From Linyphia triangularis (taxonomy: Eukaryota > Arthropoda > Arachnida > Araneae > Linyphiidae), in contig CAXBTE010000007.1 of assembly GCA_963978545.1 (NCBI GenBank), forward strand, positions 124,001 through 188,000: a stretch of 64,000 nt of DNA, in the 5' to 3' direction. The notes under the pieces were generated by a model. It ran no database searches. It saw nothing but the letters and a program-made list of their open reading frames with translations, and was not told the DNA's origin. Numbering within the stretch: position 1 is the stretch's first letter; each line of letters opens with the position of its first letter. The translations under genes were made by a program, and so were the position numbers. Of this stretch, positions 11,424 through 23,600 are shown one piece after another.

Positions 11424-12500
11424 AAGCTTTTTTATATTAGAATCTCCATTTCCAAATTTATAGCATAAAAAAAATGTGAAGATGGTCAAAGTTTGGTCCA
11501 AATCTGTGCAGTTTAAATATTTTTCATTTTCAATTTTCCCCATGTTAATTGTATAGGAAATTTCAAACTTTGCAATTTTCGAAATTTTACGATCTTTTTG
11601 CACCTTGTGTCATAAAAATCATCACCCCAATCAATTTCCACAATCAAATCGTCATTATAACTACATTTTACTGCTCAATGTCAAGAAATGCAAATTTCAC
11701 GTATTGAAAGTACATGGGGGACGATATTCAATGAATTATTTTTCAAAAAGTAAAAATCTCAATTTTTTTTCCTTTGGCGAAATTGAAGCTTTTATATTGG
11801 AGAATCTACATTTCCAATTTTTTAACATAAAAAAAATGCGAAGGTGGTCAAAGTTTGGTCCAAATCTGTTCAGTTTAAAAGTTTTTCATCTTTAATTTTC
11901 CCATGTTAATTGTATGGGAAATTTCAAATTTTTCAATTTTCACAATCTTTTTGCTTATTGTGTCACAAAAATCATCACCCCAATCAATTTCCACAATCGA
12001 ATCGTCATTATAACTACATTTTACTGCTCAATGTCAAGAAATGCAAATTTCACGTATTGAAAGTACATGGGGGACGATATTCAATGAATTATTTTTCAAA
12101 AAGTAAAAATCTAAATTTTTTTTCCTTTGGCGAAATTGAAGCTTTTATATATTAGAATCTCCATTTCCAAATTTATAGCATAAAAAAAATGTGAAGTTGG
12201 TCAAAGGTTGGTCCAAATCTGTGCAGTTTAAATATTTTTCATTTTCAATTTTTCCCATGTTAATTGTATAGGAAATTTCAAACTTTGCAATTTTCGAAAT
12301 TTTACGATCTTTTTGCACCTTGTGTCATAAAAATTATCACCCCAATCAATTTCCACAATCAAATCGTCATTATAACTACATTTTACTGCTCAATGTCAAG
12401 AAATGCAAATTTCACGTATTGAAAGTACATGGGGGACGATATTCAATGAATTATTTTTCAAAAATTAAAAATCTCAATTTTTTTTCCTTTGGCGAAATTG

Positions 12501-14884
12501 AAGCTTTTATATTGGAGAATCTACATTTCCAATTTTTTAACATAAAAAAAATGCGAAGGTGGTCAAAGTTTGGTTCAAATCTGTTCAGTTTAAAAGTTAT
12601 TCATCTTTAATTTTCCCATGTTAATTGTATGGGAAATTTCAAATTTTTCAATTTTCACAATCTTTTTGCACATTGTGTCACAAAAATCATCACCCCAATC
12701 AATTTCCACAATCGAATCGTCATTATAACTACATTTTACTGCTCAATGTCAAGAAATGCAAATTTCACGTATTGAAAGTACATGGGGGACGATATTCAAT
12801 GAATTATTTTTCAAAAAGTAAAAATCTCAATTTTTTTTCCTTTGGCGAAATTGAAGCTTTTTTATATTAGAATCTCCATTTCCAAATTTATAGCATAAAA
12901 AAAATGTGAAGATGGTCAAAGGTTGGTCCAAATCTGTGCAGTTTAAATAATTTTCATTCTCCATTTTCCCCATGATAATTGTATAGGAAATTTCAATTTT
13001 CAAAATTTTACGATCTTTTTGCACCTTGTGTCATAAAAATCATCACCCCAATCAATTTCCACAATCAAATCGTCATTATAACTACATTTTACTGCTCAAT
13101 GTCAAGAAATGCAAATTTCACGTATTGAAAGTACATGGGGGACGATATTCAATGAATTATTTTTCAAAAAGTAAAAATCTCAATTTTTTTTCCTTTGTCG
13201 AAATTGAAGCTTTTATATACTAGAATCTACATTTCCAAATTTATAGCATAAAAAAAATGTGAAGATGGTCAAAGGTTGGTCCAAATCTGTGCAGTTTAAA
13301 TATTTTTCATTTTCAAATTTCCCATGTTAAATGTATAGGAAATTTCAAACTTTGCAATTTTCGAAATTTTACGATCTTTTGGCACCTTGTGTCATAAAAA
13401 TCATCACCCCAGTAAATTTCCACAATCGAATCGTCATTATAACTACATTTTACTGCTCAATGTCAAGAAATGCAAATTTCACGTATTGAAAGTACATGGG
13501 GGACGATATTCAATGAATTATTTTTCAAAAAGTAAAAATCTCAATTTTTTTTCCTTTGGCGAAATTGAAGCTTTTATATTGGAGAATCTACATTTCCAAT
13601 TTTTTAACATAAAAAAAATGCGAAGGTGGTCAAAGTTTGGTCCAAATCTGTTCAGTTTAAAAGTTTTTCATCTTTAATTTTCCCATGTTAATTGTATGGG
13701 AAATTTCAAATTTTTCAATTTTCACAATCTTTTTGCACATTGTGTCATAAAAATCATCACCCCAATCAATTTCCACAATCGAATCGTCATTATAACTACA
13801 TTATACTGCTCAATGTCAAGAAATGCAAATTTCACGTATTGAAAGTACATGGGGGACGATATTCAATGAATTATTTTTCAAAAAGTAAAAATCTCAATTT
13901 TTTTTCCTTTGGCGAAATTGAAGCTTTTTTATATTAGAATCTCCATTTCCAAATTTATAGCATAAAAAAAATGTGAAGATGGTCAAAGGTTGGTCCAAAT
14001 CTGTGCAGTTTAAATATTTTTCATTTTCAATTTTCCCCATGTTAATTGTATAGGAAATTTCAAACTTTGCAATTTTCGAAATTTTACGATCTTTTTGCAC
14101 CTTGTGTCATAAAAATCATCACCCCAATCAATTTCCACAATCAAATCGTCATTATAACTACATTTTACTGCTCAATGTCAAGAAATGCAAATTTCACGTA
14201 TTGAAAGTACATGGGGGACGATATTCAATGAATTATTTTTCAAAAAGTAAAAATCTCAATTTTTTTTTCCTTTGGCGAAATTGAAGCTTTTATATTGGAG
14301 AATCTACATTTCCAATTTTTTAACATAAAAAAAATGCGAAGGTGGTCAAAGTTTGGTCCAAATCTGTTCAGTTTAAAAGTTTTTCATCTTTAATTTTCCC
14401 ATGTTAATTGTATGGGAAATTTCAAATTTTTCAATTTTCACAATCTTTTTGCACATTGTGTCATAAAAATCATCGACCCAATCAATTTCCACAATCGAAT
14501 CGTCATTATAACTACATTTTACTGCTCAATGTCAAGAAATGCAAATTTCACGTATTGAAAGAACATGGGGGACGATATTCAATGAATTATTTTTCAAAAA
14601 GTAAAAATCTCAATTTTTTTTCCTTTGGCGAAATTGAAGCTTTTTTATATTAGAATCTCCATTTCCAAATTTATAGCATAAAAAAAATGTGAAGATGGTC
14701 AAAGGTTGGTCCAAATCTGTGCAGTTTAAATATTTTTCATTTTCAATTTTCCCCATGTTAATTGTATAGGAAATTTCAATTTTCAAAATTTTACGATCTT
14801 TTTGCACCTTGTGTCATAAAAATCATCACCCCAATCAATTTCCACAATCAAATCGTCATTATAACTACATTTTACTGCTCAATG
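12501..14884 (+). repeat. Higher-order block, copy 2 of the 12.5-kb displaced duplication
   Basis: Counterpart of 1-2384 with the same class order and markers. Its 3' part was then copied again in tandem (the 1422-bp repeat), so the catcgacccaatc marker occurs three times in the window: near 1974, 14474 and 15896. Confidence 0.87.
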
Positions 14885-16411
14885 TCAAGAAATGCAAATT
14901 TCACGTATTGAAAGTACATGGGGGACGATATTCAATGAATTATTTTTCAAAAAGTAAAAATCTCAATTTTTTTTCCTTTGGCGAAATTGAAGCTTTTATA
15001 TTGGAGAATCTACATTTCCAATTTTTTAACATAAAAAAAATGCGAAGGTGGTCAAAGTTTGGTCCAAATCTGTTCAGTTTAAAAGTTTTTCATCTTTAAT
15101 TTTCCCATGTTAATTGTATGGGAAATTTCAAATTTTTCAATTTTCACAATCTTTTTGCACATTGTGTCATAAAAATCATCACCCCAATCAATTTCCACAA
15201 TCGAATCGTCATTATAACTACATTTTACTGCTCAATGTCAAGAAATGCAAATTTCACGTATTGAAAGTACATGGGGGACGATATTCAATGAATTATTTTT
15301 CAAAAAGTAAAAATCTCAATTTTTTTTCCTTTGGCGAAATTGAAGCTTTTTTATATTAGAATCTCCATTTCCAAATTTATAGCATAAAAAAAATGTGAAG
15401 ATGGTCAAAGGTTGGTCCAAATCTGTGCAGTTTAAATATTTTTCATTTTCAATTTTCCCCATGTTAATTGTATAGGAAATTTCAAACTTTGCAATTTTCG
15501 AAATTTTACGATCTTTTTGCACCTTGTGTCATAAAAATCATCACCCCAATCAATTTCCACAATCAAATCGTCATTATAACTACATTTTACTGCTCAATGT
15601 CAAGAAATGCAAATTTCACGTATTGAAAGTACATGGGGGACGATATTCAATGAATTATTTTTCAAAAAGTAAAAATCTCAATTTTTTTTTCCTTTGGCGA
15701 AATTGAAGCTTTTATATTGGAGAATCTACATTTCCAATTTTTTAACATAAAAAAAATGCGAAGGTGGTCAAAGTTTGGTCCAAATCTGTTCAGTTTAAAA
15801 GTTTTTCATCTTTAATTTTCCCATGTTAATTGTATGGGAAATTTCAAATTTTTCAATTTTCACAATCTTTTTGCACATTGTGTCATAAAAATCATCGACC
15901 CAATCAATTTCCACAATCGAATCGTCATTATAACTACATTTTACTGCTCAATGTCAAGAAATGCAAATTTCACGTATTGAAAGAACATGGGGGACGATAT
16001 TCAATGAATTATTTTTCAAAAAGTAAAAATCTCAATTTTTTTTCCTTTGGCGAAATTGAAGCTTTTTTATATTAGAATCTCCATTTCCAAATTTATAGCA
16101 TAAAAAAAATGTGAAGATGGTCAAAGGTTGGTCCAAATCTGTGCAGTTTAAATATTTTTCATTTTCAATTTTCCCCATGTTAATTGTATAGGAAATTTCA
16201 ATTTTCAAAATTTTACGATCTTTTTGCACCTTGTGTCATAAAAATCATCACCCCAATCAATTTACACAATCAAATCGTCATTATAACTACATTTTACTGC
16301 TCAATGTCAAGAAATGCAAATTTCACGTATTGAAAGTACATGGGGGACGATATTCAATGAATTATTTTTCAAAAAGTAAAAATCTCAATTTTTTTTCCTT
16401 TGTCGAAATTG
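13568..16411 (+). repeat. Tandem duplication of a 1422-bp 4-mer
   Basis: Monomers 13568-14989 and 14990-16411 have the same order (A, B1, A, B1/B2), the same lengths (353, 363, 353, 353) and share catcgacccaatc plus gaaagaacatgg in the third monomer. The first copy has an extra private change, acattatactgc near 13800, absent from the second. Confidence 0.85.
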
Positions 16412-18202
16412 AAGCTTTTATATACTAGAATCTCCATTTCCAAATTTATAGCATAAAAAAAATGTGAAGATGGTCAAAGGTTGGTCCAAATCTGTGCAGT
16501 TTAAATATTTTTCATTTTCAAATTTCCCATGTTAAATGTATAGGAAATTTAAAACTTTGCAATTTTCGAAATTTTACGATCTTTTGGCACCTTGTGTCAT
16601 AAAAATCATCACCCCAGTAAATTTCCACAATCGAATCGTCATTATAACTACATTTTACTGCTCAATGTTAAGAAATGCAAATTTCACGTATTGAAAGTAC
16701 ATGGGGGACGATATTCAATGAATTATTTTTCAAAAAGTAAAAATCTCAATTTTTTTTCCTTTGGCGAAATTGAAGCTTTTATATTGGAGAATCTACATTT
16801 CCAATTTTTTAACATAAAAAAAATGCGAAGGTGGTCAAAGTTTGGTCCAAATCTGTTCAGTTTAAAAGTTTTTCATCTTTAATTTTCCCATGTTAATTGT
16901 ATGGGAAATTTCAAATTTTTCAATTTTCACAATCTTTTTGCACATTGTGTCATAAAAATCATCACCCCAATCAATTTCCACAATCGAATCGTCATTATAA
17001 CTACATTTTACTGCTCAATGTCAAGAAATGCAAATTTCACGTATTGAAAGTACATGGGGGACGATATTCAATGAATTATTTTTCAAAAAGTAAAAATCTC
17101 AATTTTTTTTCCTTTGGCGAAATTGAAGCTTTTATATATTAGAATCTCCATTTCCAAATTTATAGCATAAAAAAAATGTGAAGATGGTCAAAGGTTGGTC
17201 CAAATCTGTGCAGTTTAAATATTTTTCATTTTCAATTTTCCCCATGTTAATTGTATAGGAAATTTCAAACTTTGCAATTTTCGAAATTTTACGATCTTTT
17301 TGCACCTTGTGTCATAAAAATCATCACCCCAATCAATTTCCACAATCAAATCGTCATTATAACTACATTTTACTGCTCAATGTCAAGAAATGCAAATTTC
17401 ACGTATTGAAAGTACATGGGGGACGATATTCAATGAATTATTTTTCAAAAAGTAAAAATCTCAATTTTTTTTCCTTTGGCGAAATTGAAGCTTTTATATT
17501 GGAGAATCTACATTTCCAATTTTTTAACATAAAAAAAATGCGAAGGTGGTCAATGTTTGGTCCAAATCTGTTCAGTTTAAAAGTTTTTCATCTTTAATTT
17601 TCCCATGTTAATTGTATGGGAAATTTCAAATTTTTCAATTTTCACAATCTTTTTGCACATTGTGTCATAAAAATCATCACCCCAATCAATTTCCACAATC
17701 GAATCGTCATTATAACTACATTTTACTGCTCAATGTCAAGAAATGCAAATTTCACGTATTAAAAGTACATGGGGGACGATATTCAATGAATTATTTTTCA
17801 AAAAGTAAAAATCTCAATTTTTTTTCCTTTGGCGAAATTGAAGCTTTTTTATATTAGAATCTCCATTTCCAAATTTATAGCATAAAAAAAATGTGAAGAT
17901 GGTCAAAGGTTGGTCCAAATCTGTGCAGTTTAAATATTTTTCATTTTCAATTTTCCCCATGTTAATTGTATAGGAAATTTCAAACTTTGCAATTTTCGAA
18001 ATTTTACGATCTTTTTGCACCTTGTGTCATAAAAATCATCACCCCAATCAATTTCCACAATCAAATCGTCATTATAACTACATTTTACTGCTCAATGTTA
18101 AGAAATGCAAATTTCACGTATTGAAAGTACATGGGGGACGATATTCAATGAATTATTTTTCAAAAAGTAAAAATCTCAATTTTTTTTCCTTTGGCGAAAT
18201 CG

Positions 18203-18549
18203 AAGCTTTTATATTGGAGAATCTACATTTCCAATTTTTTTAACATAAAAAAAATGCGAAGGTGGTCAAAGTTTGGTCCAAATCTGTTCAGTTTAAAAGT
18301 TTTTCATCTTTAATTTTCCCATGTTAATTTTATGGGAAATTTCAAATTTTTCAATTTTCACAATCTTTTTGCACATTGTGTCACAAAAATCATCACCCCA
18401 ATCAATTTCCACAATCGAATCGTCATTATAACTACATTTTACTGCTCAATGTCGCAAATTTCACGTATTGAAAGTACATGGGGGACGATATTCAATGAAT
18501 TATTTTTCAAAAAGTAAAAATCTCAATTTTTTTTCCTTTGTCGAAATTG
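18203..18549 (+). repeat. Class A monomer with 7-bp core deletion (347 bp)
   Basis: The core reads aatgtcgcaaatttcacg where other monomers have aatgtcaagaaatgcaaat, a loss of aagaaat near 18454. One extra T in the ccaattttttt run near 18240 partly offsets it. No other copy of the deletion was seen in the window. Confidence 0.85.
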
Positions 18550-19980
18550 AAGCTTTTATATATTAGAATCTCCATTTCCAAATTTATAGCATAAAAAAAA
18601 TGTGAAGATGGTCAAAGGTTGGTCCAAATCTGTGCAGTTTAAATATTTTTCATTTTCAATTTTCCCCATGTTAATTGTATAGGAAATTTCAAACTTTGCA
18701 ATTTTTCGAAATTTTACGATCTTTTTGCACCTTGTGTCATAAAAATCATCACCCCAATCAATTTCCACAATCAAATCGTCATTATAACTACATTTTACTG
18801 CTCAATGTCAAGAAATGCAAATTTCACGTATTGAAAGTACATGGGGGACGATATTCAATGAATTATTTTTCAAAAAGTAAAAATCTCAATTTTTTTTCCT
18901 TTGGCGAAATTGAAGCTTTTATATTGGAGAATCTACATTTCCAATTTTTTAACATAAAAAAAATGCGAAGGTGGTCAAAGTTTGGTCCAAATCTGTTCAG
19001 TTTAAAAGTTTTTCATCTTTAATTTTCCCATGTTAATTGTATGGTAAATTTCAAATTTTTCAATTTTCACAATCTTTTTCCACATTGTGTCACAAAAATC
19101 ATCACCCCAATCAATTTCCACAATCGAATCGTCATTATAACTACATTTTACTGCTCAATGTCAAGAAATGCAAATTTCACGTATTGAAAGTACATGGGGG
19201 ACGATATTCAATGAATTATTTTTCAAAAAGTAAAAATCTCAATTTTTTTTCCTTTGGCGAAATTGAAGCTTTTATATATTAGAATCTCCATTTCCAAATT
19301 TATAGCATAAAAAAAATGTGAAGATGGTCAAAGGTTGGTCCAAATCTGTGCAGTTTAAATATTTTTCATTTTCAAATTTCCCATGTTAAATGTATAGGAA
19401 ATTTCAAACTTTGCAATTTTCGAAATTGTACGATCTTTTTGCACCTTGTGTCATTAAAATCATCACCCCAGTAAATTTCCACAATCGAATCGTCATTATA
19501 ACTACATTTTACTGCTCAATGTCAAGAAATGCAAATTTCACGTATTGAAAATACATGGGGGACGATATTCAATGAATTATTTTTCAAAAAGTAAATATCT
19601 CAATTTTTTTTTCCTTTGGCGAAATTGAAGCTTTTATATTGGAGAATCTACATTTCCAATTTTTTAACATAAAAAAAATGCGAAGGTGGTCAAAGTTTGG
19701 TCCAAATCTGTTCAGTTTAAAAGTTTTTCATCTTTAATTTTCCCATGTTTATTGTATGGGAAATTTCAAATTTTTCAATTTTCACAATCTTTTTGCACAT
19801 TGTGTCATAAAAATCATCACCCCAATCAATTTCAACAATCGAATCGTCATTATAACTACATTTTACTGCTCAATGTCAAGAAATGCAAATTTCACGTATT
19901 GAAAGTACATGGGGGACGATATTCAATGAATTATTTTTCAAAAAGTAAAAATCTCAATTTTTTTTCCTTTGGCGAAATTG
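18550..19980 (+). repeat. 1431-bp B1-A-B3-A block, copy 2
   Basis: Counterpart of 3197-4627 with all listed markers. A private difference is tctttttccacattg near 19078 where copy 1 has tctttttgcacattg. The B1 start of this copy directly follows the deletion-bearing A monomer at 18203. Confidence 0.86.
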
Positions 19981-20342
19981 AAGCTTTTATATATTAGAAT
20001 CTCCAATTCCAAATTTATAGCATAAAAAAAATGTGAAGATGGTCAAAGGTTGGTCCAAATCTGTGCAGTTTAAATATTTTTCATTTTCAATTTTCCCCAT
20101 GTTAATTGTATAGGAAATTTCAAACTTTGCAATTTTCGAAATTTTACGATCTTTTTGCACCTTGTGTAATAAAAATCATCACCCCAATCAATTTCCACAA
20201 TCAAATCGTCATTATAACTACATTTTACTGCTCAATGTCAAGAAATGCAAATTTCACGTATTGAAAGTACATGGGGGACGATATTCAATGAATTATTTTT
20301 CAAAAAGTAAAAATCTCAATTTTTTTTCCTTTGGCGAAATTG

Positions 20343-20695
20343 AAGCTTTTATATTTGAGAATCTACATTTCCAAATTTATAGCATAAAAAAAATGTGAAG
20401 ATGGTCAAAGGTTGGTCCAAATCTGTGCAGTTTAAATAATTTTCATTTTCCATTTTCCCCATGATAATTGTATAGGAAATTTCAATTTTCAAAATTTTAC
20501 GATCTTTTTGCACCTTGTGTCATAAAAATCATCACCCCAATCAATTTCCACAATCAAATCGTCATTATAACTACATTTTACTGCTCAATGTCAAGAAATG
20601 CAAATTTCACGTATTGAAAGTACATGGGGGACGATATTCAATGAATTATTTTTCAAAAAGTAAAAATCTCAATTTCTTTTCCTTTGTCGAAATTG
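20343..20695 (+). repeat. A/B2 recombinant monomer
   Basis: It begins ttatatttgagaatctac like the A sub-variant, then within catttccaaattt switches to B2 (tagcat, tgtgaagatggtcaaagg, cattttccattttcccc, caattttcaaaatttt). The switch lies near 20371-20376 in sequence shared by both classes. Confidence 0.83.
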
Positions 20696-23600
20696 AAGCT
20701 TTTATATATTAGAATCTCCATTTCCAAATTTATAGCATAAAAAAAATGTGAAGATGGTCAAAGGTTGGTCCAAATCTGTGCAGTTTAAATATTTTTCATT
20801 TTCAATTTTCCCCATGTTAATTGTATAGGAAATTTCAAACTTTGCAATTTTTCGAAATTTTACGATCTTTTTGCACCTTGTGTCATAAAAATCATCACCC
20901 CAATCAATTTCCACAATCAAATCGTCATTATAACTACATTTTACTGCTCAATGTCAAGAAATGCAAATTTCACTTATTGAAAGTACATGGGGGACGATAT
21001 TCAATGAATTATTTTTCAAAAAGTAAAAATCTCAATTTTTTTTCCTTTGGCGAAATTGAAGCTTTTATATTGGAGAATCTACATTTCCAATTTTTTAACA
21101 TAAAAAAAATGCGAAGGTGGTCAAAGTTTGGTCCAAATCTGTTCAGTTTAAAAGTTTTTCATCTTTAATTTTCCCATGTTAGTTGTATGGTAAATTTCAA
21201 ATTTTTCAATTTTCACAATCTTTTTGCACATTGTGTCACAAAAATCATCACCCCAATCAATTTCCACAATCGAATCGTCATTATAACTACATTTTACTGC
21301 TCAATGTCAAGAAATGCAAATTTCACGTATTGAAAGTACATGGGGGACGATATTCAATGAATTATTTTTCAAAAAGTAAAAATCTCAATTTTTTTTCCTT
21401 TGGCGAAATTGAAGCTTTTATATATTAGAATCTCCATTTCCAAATCTATAGCATAAAAAAAATGTGAAGATGGTCAAAGGTTGGTCCAAATCTGTGCAGT
21501 TTAAATATTTTTCATTTTCAATTTTCCCCATGTTAATTGTATAGGAAATTTCAAACTTTGCAATTTTCGAAATTTTACGATCTTTTTGCACCTTGTGTCA
21601 TAAAAATCATCACCCCAATCAATTTCCACAATCAAATCGTCATTATAACTACATTTTACTGCTCAATGTCAAGAAATGCAAATTTCACGTATTGAAAGTA
21701 CATGGGGGACGATATTCAATGAATTATTTTTCAAAAAGTAAAAATCTCAATTTTTTTTCCTTTGGCGAAATTGAAGCTTTTATATTGGAGAATCTACATT
21801 TCCAATTTTTTAACATAAAAAAAATGCGAAGGTGGTCAAAGTTTGGTTCAAATCTGTTCTGTTTAAAAGTTATTCATCTTTAATTTTCCCATGTTAATTG
21901 TATGGGAAATTTCAAATTTTTCAATTTTCACAATCTTTTTGCACATTGTGTCACAAAAATCATCACCCCAATCAATTTCCACAATCGAATCGTCATTATA
22001 ACTACATTTTACTGCTCAATGTCAAGAAATGCAAATTTCACGTATTGAAAGTACATGGGGGACGATATTCAATGAATTATTTTTCAAAAAGTAAAAATCT
22101 CAATTTTTTTTCCTTTGGCGAAATTGAAGCTTTTATATATTAGAATCTCCATTTCCAAATTTATAGCATAAAAAAAATGTGAAGATGGTCAAAGGTTGGT
22201 CCAAATCTGTGCAGTTTAAATATTTTTCATTTTCCATTTTCCCCATGATAATTGTATAGGAAATTTCAATTTTCAAAATTTTACGATCTTTTTGCACCTT
22301 GTGTCATAAAAATCATCACCCCAATCAATTTCCACAATCAAATCGTCATTATAACTACATTTTACTGCTCAATGTCAAGAAATGCAAATTTCACGTATTG
22401 AAAGTACATGGGGGACGATATTCAATGAATTATTTTTCAAAAAGTAAAAATCTCAATTTTTTTTCCTTTGTCGAAATTGAAGCTTTTATATATTAGAATC
22501 TCCATTTCCAAATTTATAGCATAAAAAAAATGTGAAGATGGTCAAAGGTTGGTCCAAATCTGTGCAGTTTAAATATTTTTCATTTTCAATTTTCCCCATG
22601 TTAATTGTATAGGAAATTTCAAACTTTGCAATTTTCGAAATTTTACGATCTTTTTGCACCTTGTGTCATAAAAATCATCACCCCAATCAATTTCCACAAT
22701 CAAATCGTCATTATAACTACATTTTAATGCTCAATGTCAAGAAATGCAAATTTCACGTATTGAAAGTACATGGGGGACGATATTCAATGAATTATTTTTC
22801 AAAAAGTAAAAATCTCAATTTTTTTTCCTTTGGCGAAATTGAAGCTTTTATATTTGAGAATCTACATTTCCATTTTTTAACATAAAAAAAATGCGAAGGT
22901 GGTCAAAGTTTGGTCCAAATCTGTTCAGTTTAAAAGTTTTTCATCTCTAATTTTCCCATGTTAATTGTATGGGAAATTTCAAATTTTTCAATTTTCACAA
23001 TCTTTTTGCACATTGTGTCACAAAAATCATCACCCCAATCAATTTCCACAATCGAATCGTCATTATAACTACATTTTACTGCTCAATGTCAAGAAATGCA
23101 AATTTCACGTATTGAAAGTACATGGGGGACGATATTCAATGAATTATTTTTCAAAAAGTAAAAATCTCAATTTTTTTTTCTTTGGCGAAATTGAAGCTTT
23201 TATATATTAGAATCTCCATTTCCAAATTTATAGCATAAAAAAAATGTGAAGATGGTCAAAGGTTGGTCCAAATCTGTGCAGTTTAAATAATTTTCATTTT
23301 CCATTTTCCCCATGATAATTGTATAGGAAATTTCAATTTTCAAAATTTTACGATCTTTTTGCACCTTGTGTCATAAAAATCATCACCCCAATCAATTTCC
23401 ACAATCAAATCGTCATTATAACTACATTTTACTGCTCAATGTCAAGAAATGCAAATTTCACGTATTGAAAGTACATGGGGGACGATATTCAATGAATTAT
23501 TTTTCAAAAAGTAAAAATCTCAATTTCTTTTCCTTTGTCGAAATTGAAGCTTTTATATATTAGAATCTCCATTTCCAAATTTATAGCATAAAAAAAATGT

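Larger units (their letters stand above)
1..12500 (+). repeat. Sub-array 1: A-B dimers and A-B-B trimers
   Basis: Monomer starts and classes: 1 A, 354 B2, 707 B3, 1068 A, 1421 B1, 1784 A, 2137 B1/B2 hybrid, 2491 A, 2844 B2, 3197 B1, 3560 A, 3913 B3, 4275 A, 4628 B1, 4990 A, 5343 B3, 5705 B1, 6068 A, 6421 B1, 6783 A, 7136 B1, 7498 A, 7851 B1, 8213 C, 8566 B1, 8927 A, 9280 B1, 9642 A, 9995 B1, 10357 A, 10710 B1, 11071 A, 11424 B1, 11786 A, 12139 B1. From 6068 the A-B1 alternation is regular (about 715 bp) except for the single C monomer at 8213. AAGCTT at 2491 is mutated to aacctt. Confidence 0.93.
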
